DNA of 64,000 bases from Luidia sarsii (lineage: Eukaryota > Echinodermata > Asteroidea > Paxillosida > Luidiidae): contig OX465103.1 of assembly GCA_949987565.1 (NCBI GenBank), forward strand, positions 2,673,511 to 2,737,510. The letters run 5' to 3'. The position numbers were made by a program, and so were the translations under genes. Shown here piece after piece: positions 37,301 through 49,800 of this stretch. How positions within the stretch are numbered: the stretch's first letter is position 1; each line of letters starts with the position of its first letter. Under the pieces are notes generated by a model, which worked only from the letters and a program-made list of their open reading frames with translations, had not been told where the DNA came from and made no database searches.

Positions 37301-40300
37301 TCTTGCGCTCTGCGGCCAGGCGTTCCTCCTCCCGCTTGATCCTCCCCTCGTCCAGCTTCCTCCTCTCCTCCTCGCGCCGGGTGTCCTCCTCGAGCTTTCG
37401 CCTCGTCTCCTCTTGCTGGCGACGTAGGGTCCTCAGCTCGTCCCTCTCCCTTTCCAATTTCTGCCTCTCCTCCTTGGTCCTCTGACTCTCATCACGGCGC
37501 CGTGCCTCCACCTCGTCCAGTTTCTTCCTGGCCTCCTCCCGGGACTGTTTCTCCGCCTTGAGGGTGTCCTCGAGTTTCCTCCGCTCCTCCTCCTGTCTCC
37601 TCTCCTGGGCTCGCCTGTCTGCCTCCAGCCTGGCTCTCTCGGCCTCGATGCGCTCCCTCTCTGCGGCCGACTCCACCTCTAGCCGTTTCCTCTCCTCGGC
37701 CCTCCGTGAGTCCTCCTGCCGCCGCTCCTCATCGAGGAGTTGCCTCTCCTTCTCCAGGTGCTGGCGCTCGGCCGCATTCTGCTCCTCGGCAGACTTCATC
37801 TTCTCCGTCTCCTGCCTCAGGTCCTCCTCCCGGGCCCTGCGCTCCTCCTCCTCCCGGGCCCGGCGGGTCTCCCGCTGCCTCTCCTCCTCCTCGTGCCTCG
37901 TCCGGGCCTCCTCCTCCATCCGCCGGAGGCGGGCCTCTTCCTCCTCCCGCCTCGCCCTCACCTCCTGCTCCAGCTGACGCAGGCGCTCCTCCTCCTGCTG
38001 CTGCTGCTTGCGGCGGCTAGCCTCAGCGGCCCGCTCCTCCTCATCCCGACGCCGCCTCCGCTCAGCTTCCTCCCTCTCCCTCGCCTCCTCTGCCTCTTGT
38101 CGCCTCCTGTCTTCCTCCTTGTGCTTATCCTCTTCCTTCAACCTCTCCTCCTCTTTCTGCCTCTCCTCTTCCTTTCTTTTCTCCTGCCTTTTCTCCTCTT
38201 TCTGCCTCTCCTCCTTACGCCTCTCTTCCTCCTTAAGCCTCTCCTCTTCCTTTCTTCTCTCCTCCTGCCTTTTCTCCTCTTTCTGCCTCTCCTCCTTACG
38301 CCTCTCTTCCTCCTTAAGCCTCTCCTCTTCCTTTCTTCTCTCCTCCTGCCTTTTCTCCTCTTTCTGCCTCTCCTCTTCCTTTCTTCTCTCCTCTTTCCTC
38401 CTCTCCTCCTCTTTCTGCCTCTCCTCCTTACGCCTCTCCTCCTCTTCTCTCTCCCTCTCTAAACGCTCTGACTCTGCCGCCTCTCGCTCCCGCTGGAGCT
38501 CAGCCTCGGCCTCCCGTTGTCGCTCCTCCTGACGCTGGGTCTCCTCCTCTTCCCAGAGGCGCTGTCGGCTAACCTCAGTCTTCTGGACCTGCTTCAGCTC
38601 CTCATGGATGCTCTCCTAGAGAGGGAGAGGGAGAGTGATATAGAGAGAAAGAGAGAGGGGGAGAGAGAGGGAGAAAGAGAGACAGAGACAGAGAGAGGGG
38701 GAGAGAAAGAGAGACGGAGAGAGAAAGAGAGAGGGGGAGAGAGAGGGAGAAAGAGAGACAGAGACAGAGAGAGGGGGAGAGAAAGAGAGACGGAGAGAGA
38801 AAGAGAGAGGGGGAGAGAGAGGGAGAAAGAGAGACAGAGACAGAGAGAGGGGGAGAGAAAGAGAGACGGAGAGAGAAAGAGAGGGGGGAGAGAGAGGGAG
38901 AAAGAGAGCCAGAGACAGAGAGAGGGGGGAGAAAGAGAGACAGAGAGAGAAAGAGAGAGGGGGAGAGGGAGGGAGAAAGAGAGACAGAGACAGAGAGAGG
39001 GGGAGAGAAAGAGAGATAGAGAGAGAAGGAGAGGGAGAGAGAGAGAAAGAGAGACAGAGACAGAGAGAGAGAGAGAGAGAAAGATAGAGAGAAAGAGAGA
39101 GAAAGAGAGATTGAAAGAGAGAAAGAGAGAGAAAGAGAGATTGAAAGAGATAAAGAGAGAGAGGGAGGGAGGAAGGGAGAGAGAGATAAAGAGAGAGAGG
39201 GAGAGAAAGAGAGAAATAGAGAGAGAGAGGGAGGGGAGAGAGAGAGAAAAAAGAAAAGACAGAAAGAGGAGAGAGAGAAAGGGCGGGTGAGAGAGAAAGA
39301 AAGAGAGAGACAGAAAGAGAGAGGGAGGGAGAGAGAGGAAGGGAGGGAGAGAGAGAGAGAGAAAGAGGGAGAAAAAAAATCTCGGTTCAAAAATTGAAAA
39401 AAGTTAATCGCATTGTATCGTGCTAGTGGGAACTTAATCTAAAATCATTGCCAAATCTGAGGCAATCAGGAGACCTTCAGATGCGCCAAGTTCACGTACC
39501 GGCACAAGGACAGCATCATAGAGACCCACACTCGACAGCACGGGGCAACCCGGCCCAGAGGAAATGTCACACAGAGGTTCGTATGGCACGGCCCATGAGG
39601 CAACAGGTGAGAGAGGGTCTGGCACATCCGCCCCACCATTGCCCACAGACAAGCTTACAAAAGGACCTCACTTCCCCTCCTCACCCGCCCGGGCAGTCTG
39701 TGGCATATAAATGCGGCGCTGACATTTTACAACCGGCGAGAATTGGGGGAAAAAAAAGAGGGAAAGAAGCGGTCCGCGCTACAATGGGGGGAGAGCCAAA
39801 AAAAAAAAAACACCTGTCGCCCCATCCTAATCACTGTTTCTATTTCACAATTCCATAATTGATCTGACACCGGCTTTCGCACGTCGGCACAAGGAGCGAT
39901 CACCGGCGCACGGGGGGTAAACGTGTGAATGTACTTGTGCGCCGGATGCGCGGACTGAAAATTGCCAAATGTTTGTCTCAAAGTAAGCAACGGCGAAGGA
40001 CTGAGAGGGCTGCTGACTTGCTTGGGGAGGGAGCCACAGAAAAAAGAAAACCGCTCAAGTGGAGAAAGCCACAAGTTGCTTCATGTCTTAACTAGGGAGA
40101 AATGTAAGTATACATCTTGGTGGTTTTTTTTTAAAGTAATACAGATATAGGCCTATTAAAGTCATATATATTGTATACAAAAATCTTGCAAACTGCATAC
40201 TGACTAAAATTACCAAAATGCAAATCTCAAAATTTAGTGGGCCTGACGTTTTGATCCAAGCAGGACCTTTCTCAAAGGCAGAGAGACAAGGACAAAACAG

Positions 40301-43300
40301 ATATGAGCGTGGTTTTTTTTTTAAGCAATTACAAACAGACATCAAGGAAATAAAGGAAATAAAGGAAAAACTGACAAGAAGCTTTTGAATACTTTTGAAA
40401 AATGGCCCCCAAAATGTTTTTTTTTTGTCATTTTATCAAAAAGATTACAATTTTTTTGCAAACTAATCATTATTTACATGGAGTGATTAAGGAAACTGCT
40501 CACTGACTAAAATGACCTACAATACATAAATCTCAAAAGTTAGTGGGCTGGATGTTTCGATCCTAGCAGGACCTTTCACAAAGGTCCTTTCTCAAAGGCC
40601 CACTAACCTGCTAATTTTTGAGATTTAATAACATTTACTAAATAACCAAAATGTAAATATCAAACATTTACACGGCCTGATGTTTCAATCATAGCAGGAC
40701 ACTCCCCATAGGAATAAGTGTACCAAAATTCTTCATTATATATTGCACCTAAAGTAATGCAAAAATGTTACAAACTGCTTTTAGTGATATACAAAAATGT
40801 TGCAAACTGCTTACTGACTAAAATTACCAAAATGCAAATCTGAAAATTTAGTGGGCCTGACGTTTCGATCAAAGGTCCTGCTAGGATATCGAAACGTCAG
40901 GCCCACTAAATTTTGAGACAAACTGCTTTCACTGACCTGACCAACTGAATGACATCACATTACAGCAATGAATGAATGAATGAACGACCAAAAACCAGCA
41001 AATCACCAACAATTTACAGAAGGACAGAGCAAGGATCTGATGAGCCCTCTCATTCATATTTGTAGAAACATTTCTTGCTCTAAATTGTACTCCCGTTGGA
41101 TACAGACATCCATTGCACCAACCATGCACAATGTAATCTTTCTATTATCAGCAAGTCCACAGATCAATCAAATATGACACACTTAAACACTGCATTGCAA
41201 CCAATTTTGTGTCTGTGTTTTATCTGTACTCAGTTGTCTGTGTTCTATTTGTTTTTTTGGGGTTTTTTCCACCCTGCCCCTTTCCTAAGAACATGCATAG
41301 CCCGCCATGCTCAAACATTATTGATCACGAAACGGGCGCTAAAAAATTCATGGATGAACAGCCTTCTGGTGTCTTACTACTGTGCATGTACACTGTACCT
41401 CCACGCTACATGTACCTACTAGTACCTAGAAAGCAAAGTGCCCATTGTAAGAGGGAAGTAATTAGAGTGGCAAAAAAAGGTACTCCTTCTGCTGTTCTGG
41501 CCCCAGTACAGTTCCATCAATAGTTGCCAATTCTTGATTGTCATTTTTGGAAAAGAGCAATGGAAATTTGACAGGATTGGGTGAGTCCTCTGGTCAGTTC
41601 TTGACCACCTGAGATTGAATCAAGCCCTTAGGTTAGGCCATAGATGCCAACCTACATGTATCTTAAGAAGACTTACTGCTTAAAAATAGGAATTGCACAG
41701 CAAACTACTGTACATAGGAATACATCTAAAATGCATTTAAAGGCTCACTCAAATCTTCTTGTACGGCACACAATGTCATGATTCTTAAGATCAGCTTGCC
41801 GACTCAAAATTCGCTTTTGTTTCCTACAAAGAAAAGGAGGGTGGAATACAAGTCCAAAGCAACTAACCACACGTCCGAATTGTTACCAGCATCCTGCATT
41901 TTCCTACAGACAAAATTGCCTAGCTAGCCCTCAATCCTGCACATTCCTACAGTTTGTCAACTCTCATGGGCCCTCAATCCTGCAAAATCCTTCTCCAGCA
42001 CTTTGAAACTACGTAGTAGCCTGTATCCTACATTTTCCTAGTGACATAAATTCCTAATGCCCTGAATCCTGCACAATCCTGCAATGTGTCAACTCTCATG
42101 TGCCCTGAATCCTGCAGAATCCTGCAAAAGGCAAATAGGGTTCTGCAGGATTTGGGAAGGTTAGGGAATTATTAAACCAATTTGTGAAAATGACAACTTT
42201 GCTCATTTTCACTACTTTTTTCACGCAATTGATACATCGCAAGAGCAAAAAGATTCTCAAGTGTTGCAGCTTCTTTAGAGGGTCAAATTTAGAAACGAAT
42301 TACAGTAACTTGTCTGCATAAAAACAGGTCAGGCCTACCAATTTACAGCCTTGCATTTTTATTGAAAACAGGTTGATTCAATTGCTCAAATCTCAATTGA
42401 AATTGTATTTAGCTTTCACACTGCATGTGGCCTACTCCGATATGTTTTATTGCATTACAAGGGAATATTCGTATCCTTATGATTCATAAATGTTTTTGTG
42501 CATACAGATGACATCAGTGACAAGTGACATGTGCACTATATGAAAGTGGTGTGCTACTACTATTATTATTATCATTGAATCAATGAATATGCAATGACAT
42601 GTTACCATGGCAAACGATTTTTTGTTTGGGTGGGGGCTTACCTTACGAGACTAAGTCCAAAATATCCCACGGATTAATGCGTGCACACACAAAAAGGCCG
42701 TTGGCAGTCAAATGTTTACCGCACGTTGCGAGGATGGCCCAAAAAATAATTCCACCATTAAAAACGACGATTGAGTGCATTAGACATGTCCATATACAGC
42801 GTGTGTTGATAAAACTGACGGCGCGGTGCCTTGAACGCAAACAGGTGGCTAGCCTTACAGCGCCTTGCAAGAGCTGCGCGTATGAACGGTTGAGTCACCG
42901 GGGCTATGGTACTGTCAATGCTGGTGATGGGCTGGGGTTGTGTGTGTGTGTGAGTGAGTGAGTGAGTGTGACATGCGCGCATGTGTGCCATGTGGCCTTG
43001 GAGGGTGGATGCGGTACAATAACAAGGCAAGGGTGGAGGGTAGAACCGTACACGTATACATGTAGGGCGGGTAGCGTGGAAAGTGTCGAGCAGGGGTGGA
43101 ATGAAGGAACACAATACAATACAAGACAGCACAATGCAACGGGCCGAGGCACTGCTCAATACCAGGGTCGGTTCAGATGAGCTAATCAATATCTCAACCC
43201 ATTCTTCATGAGCAGACACACTGAAGGAGAACCACTCACAGTCAGTGATGAGGGCCTACATCTGACTACAACATATAAAGGCGGGAGATACAGTATTGTC

Positions 43301-46300
43301 TGAGGCAGTAAAGCCTACCATACTTAGTCCTCTTATTTGGAGGGGGGGGATTTCCAAGTGTTCTTTCAATGCTCATAAGCAGGAATCGGGTTTGATTGAG
43401 AACTGTATGTCTGGTGCAACTCTAACCTTAACTCACATTTTCAATTGATTTTCAATTGATTCAGTAATATTGTTATAGAGACACTAAACCCTCTATAGCC
43501 TTTTTTCTTTTTAAAAAGGGTTTTCCAGTAGTGCATTTTTGCAGAAGTAGCGCATTTTGTGACAGAACATCTCTGTGGCATTTATAATTGAACCGATTCT
43601 TGGTTGTGAGCGCAATTGGTTGTAAGTGCCAGCTTGGTCCAGACCTTCATTGCATCCCACTTATTCTTGAACACATTGTCACTATTCAAGGGGAAAAGTG
43701 ACTGTGGAACTTAAAAACCAAAAAAATGGCAAGAAAAATCACTATTATAACTAAAGTAATTGACAGAATGTTGCAAACTGCTGGTTGACTAAAATCAACC
43801 GAAATCTTTGAGATAGGACCGGCTAGGATGGAAACGTCTTGCCTTGAGCTAATTCTTGACCTATTGCATTGAGTGTCCTCACTGTCAAACTAACGGCAAT
43901 TCAAGGTTTAGATTATCTCATAAAACCCAACACAGAGGTCTCCACATATGATTAGGCCTATATGAATTTACAAAAAGATTGAAATTATAGAATTGCATAC
44001 AGGGCTCTTTGTGAGACCCCCTTTCTGTTTTTGTGCTTCACGTCTTCATGCATTATAAATGCGTGCAATGGTTCACGGTCAATTAGGCATGTACCTATTA
44101 CATTCATTATACTCAGTGCATGATATCACACAGCAATACAGTGAATACACTATGTCATGGCCAGCAGTGGACAAGGCAAAGCCATTACGAGGAAAGGCAC
44201 AACAGTCTACAGTACATGTACCTGAAATTACTACAAAATGAATTCGGTTGGACTTCGCCGAATTTTGGTGACCTTTCATAAAGGATTTTTTTCATTCAAA
44301 TGCACGATATCCCAATTTGTAATAGTACAGTAGTGCAATTTAAACTATTGCATTACTAAATGAAGCACTGTATAGCTCTATATGCAAGGCCATTACAGGG
44401 AAAGGCACCACTGTGTACAAACAATGTACAGTAATTTGGTTAGTTGGTAAGACAAGGACTAGACTATGTTTGGTGACTTTTCATGAAAGATTCCATGGTT
44501 GTTGATTTTTTCTATATTTTTTTAGAAATATAAAAAACAAAAACCTTATTATTATTTTTTTTTATTTCAATCAGATTTGTTTGTTTTTTTGCTTTTTTAA
44601 ATTGAAAAATTATGGTCATACTCAACAGGTTTTAAACTAATACCGGGTATTTAGACCGCTTTTTTTTTTAGACCAATGACACTGACAGCGATCAAGCACA
44701 CTTTTGAACATTGTGTTTTGTAATATTTGACAGAATAGTCCACTAAAGAAAGGAATGTTTTCAATCAGTTGTTTTATTTATTTGCTTTATAGTGAAGCCC
44801 ATAATATGTGGCAACTCGCGTCAAACTTTGTATTGATTTGTTCAAGGCTGAAAAGAGTCTTTAGTTTAAAACTAGGACAATAGTGGGTCCAGATTCAGAG
44901 TGCCCTTCACATAGTAAAACAAGAGCCCGCCCCCAAATGAGGTGTCCCCTGCACAAAGTGGTTAACCACTTTGCGCCGGGACCTCCGAATCCGGAGCTCC
45001 ATTGGCTTGACTATGCGACTGGGCCCTCCGAATCCGGGCACCACTATTGTCCACATTCTAAACAAAGACTCTTTTCAGCAATACGAAACAGTACAAAGAC
45101 CCTTTTTGACGCAAGTTGCCACATGAATTGCAAGACTAGCAGCAGTAATTGTGCAATTGTGGGACTTTTACTGTGGAGGATCGAGGGATACCGCGCTGCA
45201 GCTGAAAGCACGCGGGGGACATTGTCTTTGCATGCCACACAGCCCAACGGTCGTCGGTCTGGCATTGGAATTCCCCCCACATTCTTTACCGTAATCTGTA
45301 AGCTTGGTTGTAGCCGACCAACTCGAAGATTTGACTGCCTAGAGTGGAGGCTGGTGTCTGCGGTCAGGAATTGTCAGCAGCGTACATGCACACACACACC
45401 CACGTCCGTTACGGTCCATTGACGACGCACAAAGGGCCCTTTTTCAAACGGATAATCTCTTGACAAAAGCCACAACGACGTCCGAATTGTGCCAGGTTTT
45501 ACTCTCTTGTACCCATAGTATACCCTTATCGATTTATTTTACAGAAATATATTGTTCCGATTGTTTTAGCGAGATTTGAAAATGATGCATTGTTCATAAA
45601 CACCCGTATGGCGGTCATCGGCGCTGAAAAAAACCCCGGCGCGGAGTGATTAATGTACAGGTACCAGTGCTCTTACCACCTCAGCTACATGTACTGTACA
45701 TGTACCGTAAATGTATTCAGCCCATAGATGGCTGCCTTCCCAAATAGTCAACTCCTCTTTGCCAGGGTAGGGGCAAAAAGACAGAAGTACATGTATTTAA
45801 CCATTAAACCAAAAACTTAAAATCACCAAAACCTAAAAAAAAAAAAAAAAATAGAAAAATGGCCACGCAAATTTGACCATTGACTGGATCGGGATGTCAT
45901 CCTTCCCAAATAGTTAACTAAACTTTGCTAAACAATCAGGAATAGGCCTAATAAATCAATAAGCATCAATAAGCAAGTCAAACCTGGCACAATTTTTTTT
46001 TTCTTTCTTTTTACTTGGATTCATGGACCTGATGAAAACATCATTACAGATGAACAGTGGCCTGATAACTAGGCGTGCCGTTCACCCACACTATATGGGC
46101 TAACTCCTTGTAGGCTGTCAAATTTGTAGGCCGCCATCTCCTAGCCAGGCATTCAGCTATTCTAACGATTCAACATGTAAGACCATCAGATATCATCCAA
46201 TTTTGTGTTTGGCTTTTCTCATCGGATTCTCTGCCACAAAAGGGCCTACTGTGTATCAGCACAATGAAGCATAGCGCATCCACATGTGTGTACTACGCAC

Positions 46301-46843
46301 CAGATGTGCTCTGTTGTCACTAATCTTGCAATCCATGAGGCAACTGACATGAAAACAGGAGCTTTTCATGCTAAATATTGCTTTGAGGTAGGCTGACGTG
46401 AGTCTCCGTGTCAACTTTGGGCAACAGTCGTGTCTAGATTCAGAGGGCCCCGGCGCATAGCAGCACCACCGACGTCCATAATTTGGAGGTGACAAACAAC
46501 GCGAACTTCTTCTCTGAGCAGAGCAGAGAAGTCCCCGCTCGCAACGGCTCGAAAAAGGAGAAGGGATCTGGAGTAGAGACTCACCCTTCTGCCCGTCTTC
46601 CTCGCCCTCTCCCACTCGCTCTCCTCCTCCTCCTCCTCCTCTTCCTCGTCCTCCTCCTCCTCCTCCGACGACGAGTCCCAGTCATCCTCCTCCTCCTCCT
46701 CGAGCACGTCCCCCGCCGCCGACCCCTTCTTCGCGGCCCCGCTCCCTTGGGTCGCGGCCGGCTCCCCGCCGGCCCTGAGCGGGTTTTCCTTGGTCGGGGT
46801 CGGGGGCAGTTTGCGCTCCACGCGCGGGGACGGCGAGGGCGGT

Positions 46844-46885
<42 letters not shown>

Positions 46886-49800
46886 GAAGCCCCAGCAGCG
46901 GGCTTGGATTTCACGGAGGCCAGACTGTCCGAGATGCTCTGGACGCCCGAGTCGCCCGGCCGGACTACGGGTGGGTCTACGACGTCAAGAAACCCAAAAA
47001 AAGTGTTGGAGACAGGCTGACCAGTGTGGGGTGGGTGGGAGGTTCTTCAAAATAGGCCGTCTCGGGGGTCAAAGAGAGCCCAACAAGTCATAGATAGATA
47101 AGACTTGAAGGTTTGCACGGTGGAAATACCAAGTGGAAGGTTTGCGGTAACACCATGCAACACGTCTCGTTTGAGATGGAGTGTGGCTCAAATCATTTGG
47201 ATACTTTCGACCACACCACATGATAGAGGGCGCTATAGATTTTCCCAGGGGGGGATCATTCATATTGTGGAAGATAAATTTGGAAGAGACTTCCGAGTGT
47301 CAGACTTGAATAATTCCCGGTTTTAATGCAATAATAAAAAAAAAAACACAAACGCATCCTTTGCTTATATCCTCCAGCCTACTGTGCAGCAAATGACTGC
47401 ATCCAATAAAATTTCCACGGCGCGTTCACTCTCAACGAACATTTCATGTAGAGTGTGTACTTCAAAGGGTTCAAACAATTTCCCTTTGCCCTTGAGAAAG
47501 GTCCTGCTACGGTAGGATCGAAACGTCAGGCCCTCTAACTTTAGAGATTTACTTCAAAGCGTGTGTACTTCAAAACAAGTCATTGATATGACCGGAGGTA
47601 ACCCTCATCCAATTTACACAAATTAAGTGACAATCCGATACGCGGCTAAGTCGATCTTCGTGAAATCGATAACAGCGCAGCTATGTCATAACTTTATGTC
47701 ATAAGCATTGCGCTATAAGCAGATGAGGTGTATAAAGTTACGCACTGCCGGCCCATGAAATCCCAGGGGGGAACCACGGGCCACACTACTTGAGTGCCAT
47801 TGGTAAGATCAGAATAGAAATTCAGGGAAGGCCAGCAAACTCCGCTTACCTTTGGCATCTGAGGCGTTGGAGGGCAACAGATCATCCTGCAACAAAGAAC
47901 AAACACCATTTCTGACTGAGGCGCCTGTGCGTTGCTGGCATTACGAGCGCAAATCGGTACGTCAGATGGCAGAACACAACATTCTGAAGGCATTTCAGAA
48001 ACAGCACAAGAAACTGATTGACTTTTTTAGCTTTTCCGCCGCTTCCAGGGAAGCGGAAAAGCTATATCTGTTGTTCAGATTTTTTTTTTAGCTTTTCCGC
48101 CGCTTCCAGGGAAGCGGAAAAGCTATATCTGTTGTTCAGCTTTTTCTTAGTCTTCTTCTTCTTCTCCCCCAAAGCCCATAGACAATGCACAGGGGTTTTG
48201 TAAGCACGACTTTGGTCATTGAACAGACTTGGATTTTTTTCAAACGTGGCAAATGCATAAAGCCCATGCTGAAATTGATCCTAAACACCTTGATATCATC
48301 ATGACGTCATCACGTGTCACGTGACCTTGCTTTGAAGGGGCAAATTTCAAAATCCATTAAAAGCAAAAGTACAAGTTCGTTTGGTTTCAACTTTGCACTG
48401 TATCTAAGTTGGGAAAAGGTGTATCCAAAAATTGCCATCGATTGACCGTGACGTCATCTCATGAATATTTATGAGGTCATGAACTTTTCAGATTTTCACA
48501 TTGAAATGAGCATATTTGGCCAACGGAGCGAGATTTTTTTCATTTTTTCTTTGATATCTATTGGGGACATGGTTTAGAAACACCTTCCGGAGCCAAAATG
48601 TCGTTACGCAATCATGACGTCATCAAAATGTGTGATTTTAAAACACATATAAGGCATTGGCTGATCATCTCCAAATTTGGTATGTAGTTAGCTATCGTGC
48701 TAGACATTCCAAATCTAAAGTTTGGAACCGAAGGACCATTGTTTATATTTTTTATGAATTTTTGAATACCACACTCGAGTCCCATAGGCTTTGTGCACAA
48801 AATATGTACATGCGTTTTGGAGTAGGAATGGGGCTATTCTATGACTTGTTACAAACAGAAGCGGAAAAGCTCTATGCTCTGTTTCACAACAGACATATAT
48901 TTCTCGTTTCTTCTTCTTCTTCTCCCCCAAAGCCCATAGACAATGCACAGGGGTTTTGTAAGCACGACTTTAGACATTGAACAGACTTGGATTTTTTTCA
49001 AACGTGGCAAATGCATAAAGCCCATGCTGAAATTGATCCTAAACACCTTGATATCATCATGACGTCATCACGTGTCACGTGACCTTGCTTTAAAGGGGCA
49101 AATTTCAAAATCCATTAAAAGCAAAAGTACAAGTTCGTTTGGTTTCAACTTTGCACTGTATCTAAGTTGGGAAAAGGTGTATCCAAAAATTGCCATCAAT
49201 TGACCGTGACGTCATCTCATGAATATTTATGAGGTCATGAACTTTTCAGATTTTCACATTGAAATGAGCATATTTGGCCAACGGAGCGAGATTTTTTTCA
49301 TTTTTTCTTTGATATCTATTGGGGACATGGTTTAGAAACACCTTCCGGAGCCAAAATGTCGTTACGCAATCATGACGTCATCAAAATGTGTGATTTTAAA
49401 ACACATATAAGGCATTGGCTGATCATCTCGAAATTTGGTATGTAGTTAGCTATTGTGCTAGACATTCCAAATCTAAAGTTTGGAACCGAAGGACCATTGT
49501 TTATAATTTTTATGAATTTTTGAATACCACACTCGAGTCCCATAGGCTTTGTGCACAAAATATGTACATGCGTTTTGGAGTAGGAATGGGGCTATTCTAT
49601 GACTTGTTAAAAACAGAAGCGGAAAAGCTCTATGCTCTGTTTCACAACAGACATATATTTCTCTTTTTTTTTCTTTTTTTTCTAATCAAATTGATTGGAA
49701 CCTGAAAGTGGCATAATTTTACTGATGAAAAACCCCGTCCTGTGCATAAAAATTACTGCACAGATACTGACCAGCAGCCGAACAACAGCTGGCCACAATA

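Noticed and set aside
36695..37485. Long plus-strand and shifted minus-strand frames over exon 18
   Set aside because: Shadows of the GC-rich charged-coil coding frame; the coding frame is fixed by splice phases.
38517..39390. Arg/Glu-rich plus frame and Ser/Leu-rich minus frame beside exon 18
   Set aside because: GA satellite. In-frame TAG and an acceptor at 38615-38617 mark the true exon limit.
39434..39858. Possible exon or alternative first exon in the long intron after exon 17
   Set aside because: Exons 17 and 18 already join in phase, and I see no conserved peptide or promoter elements.
48612..49558. Two paralogous 62-codon minus frames (MCTKPMGLECG...)
   Set aside because: They are the same non-coding tandem-duplicated unit; no homology or codon signal.
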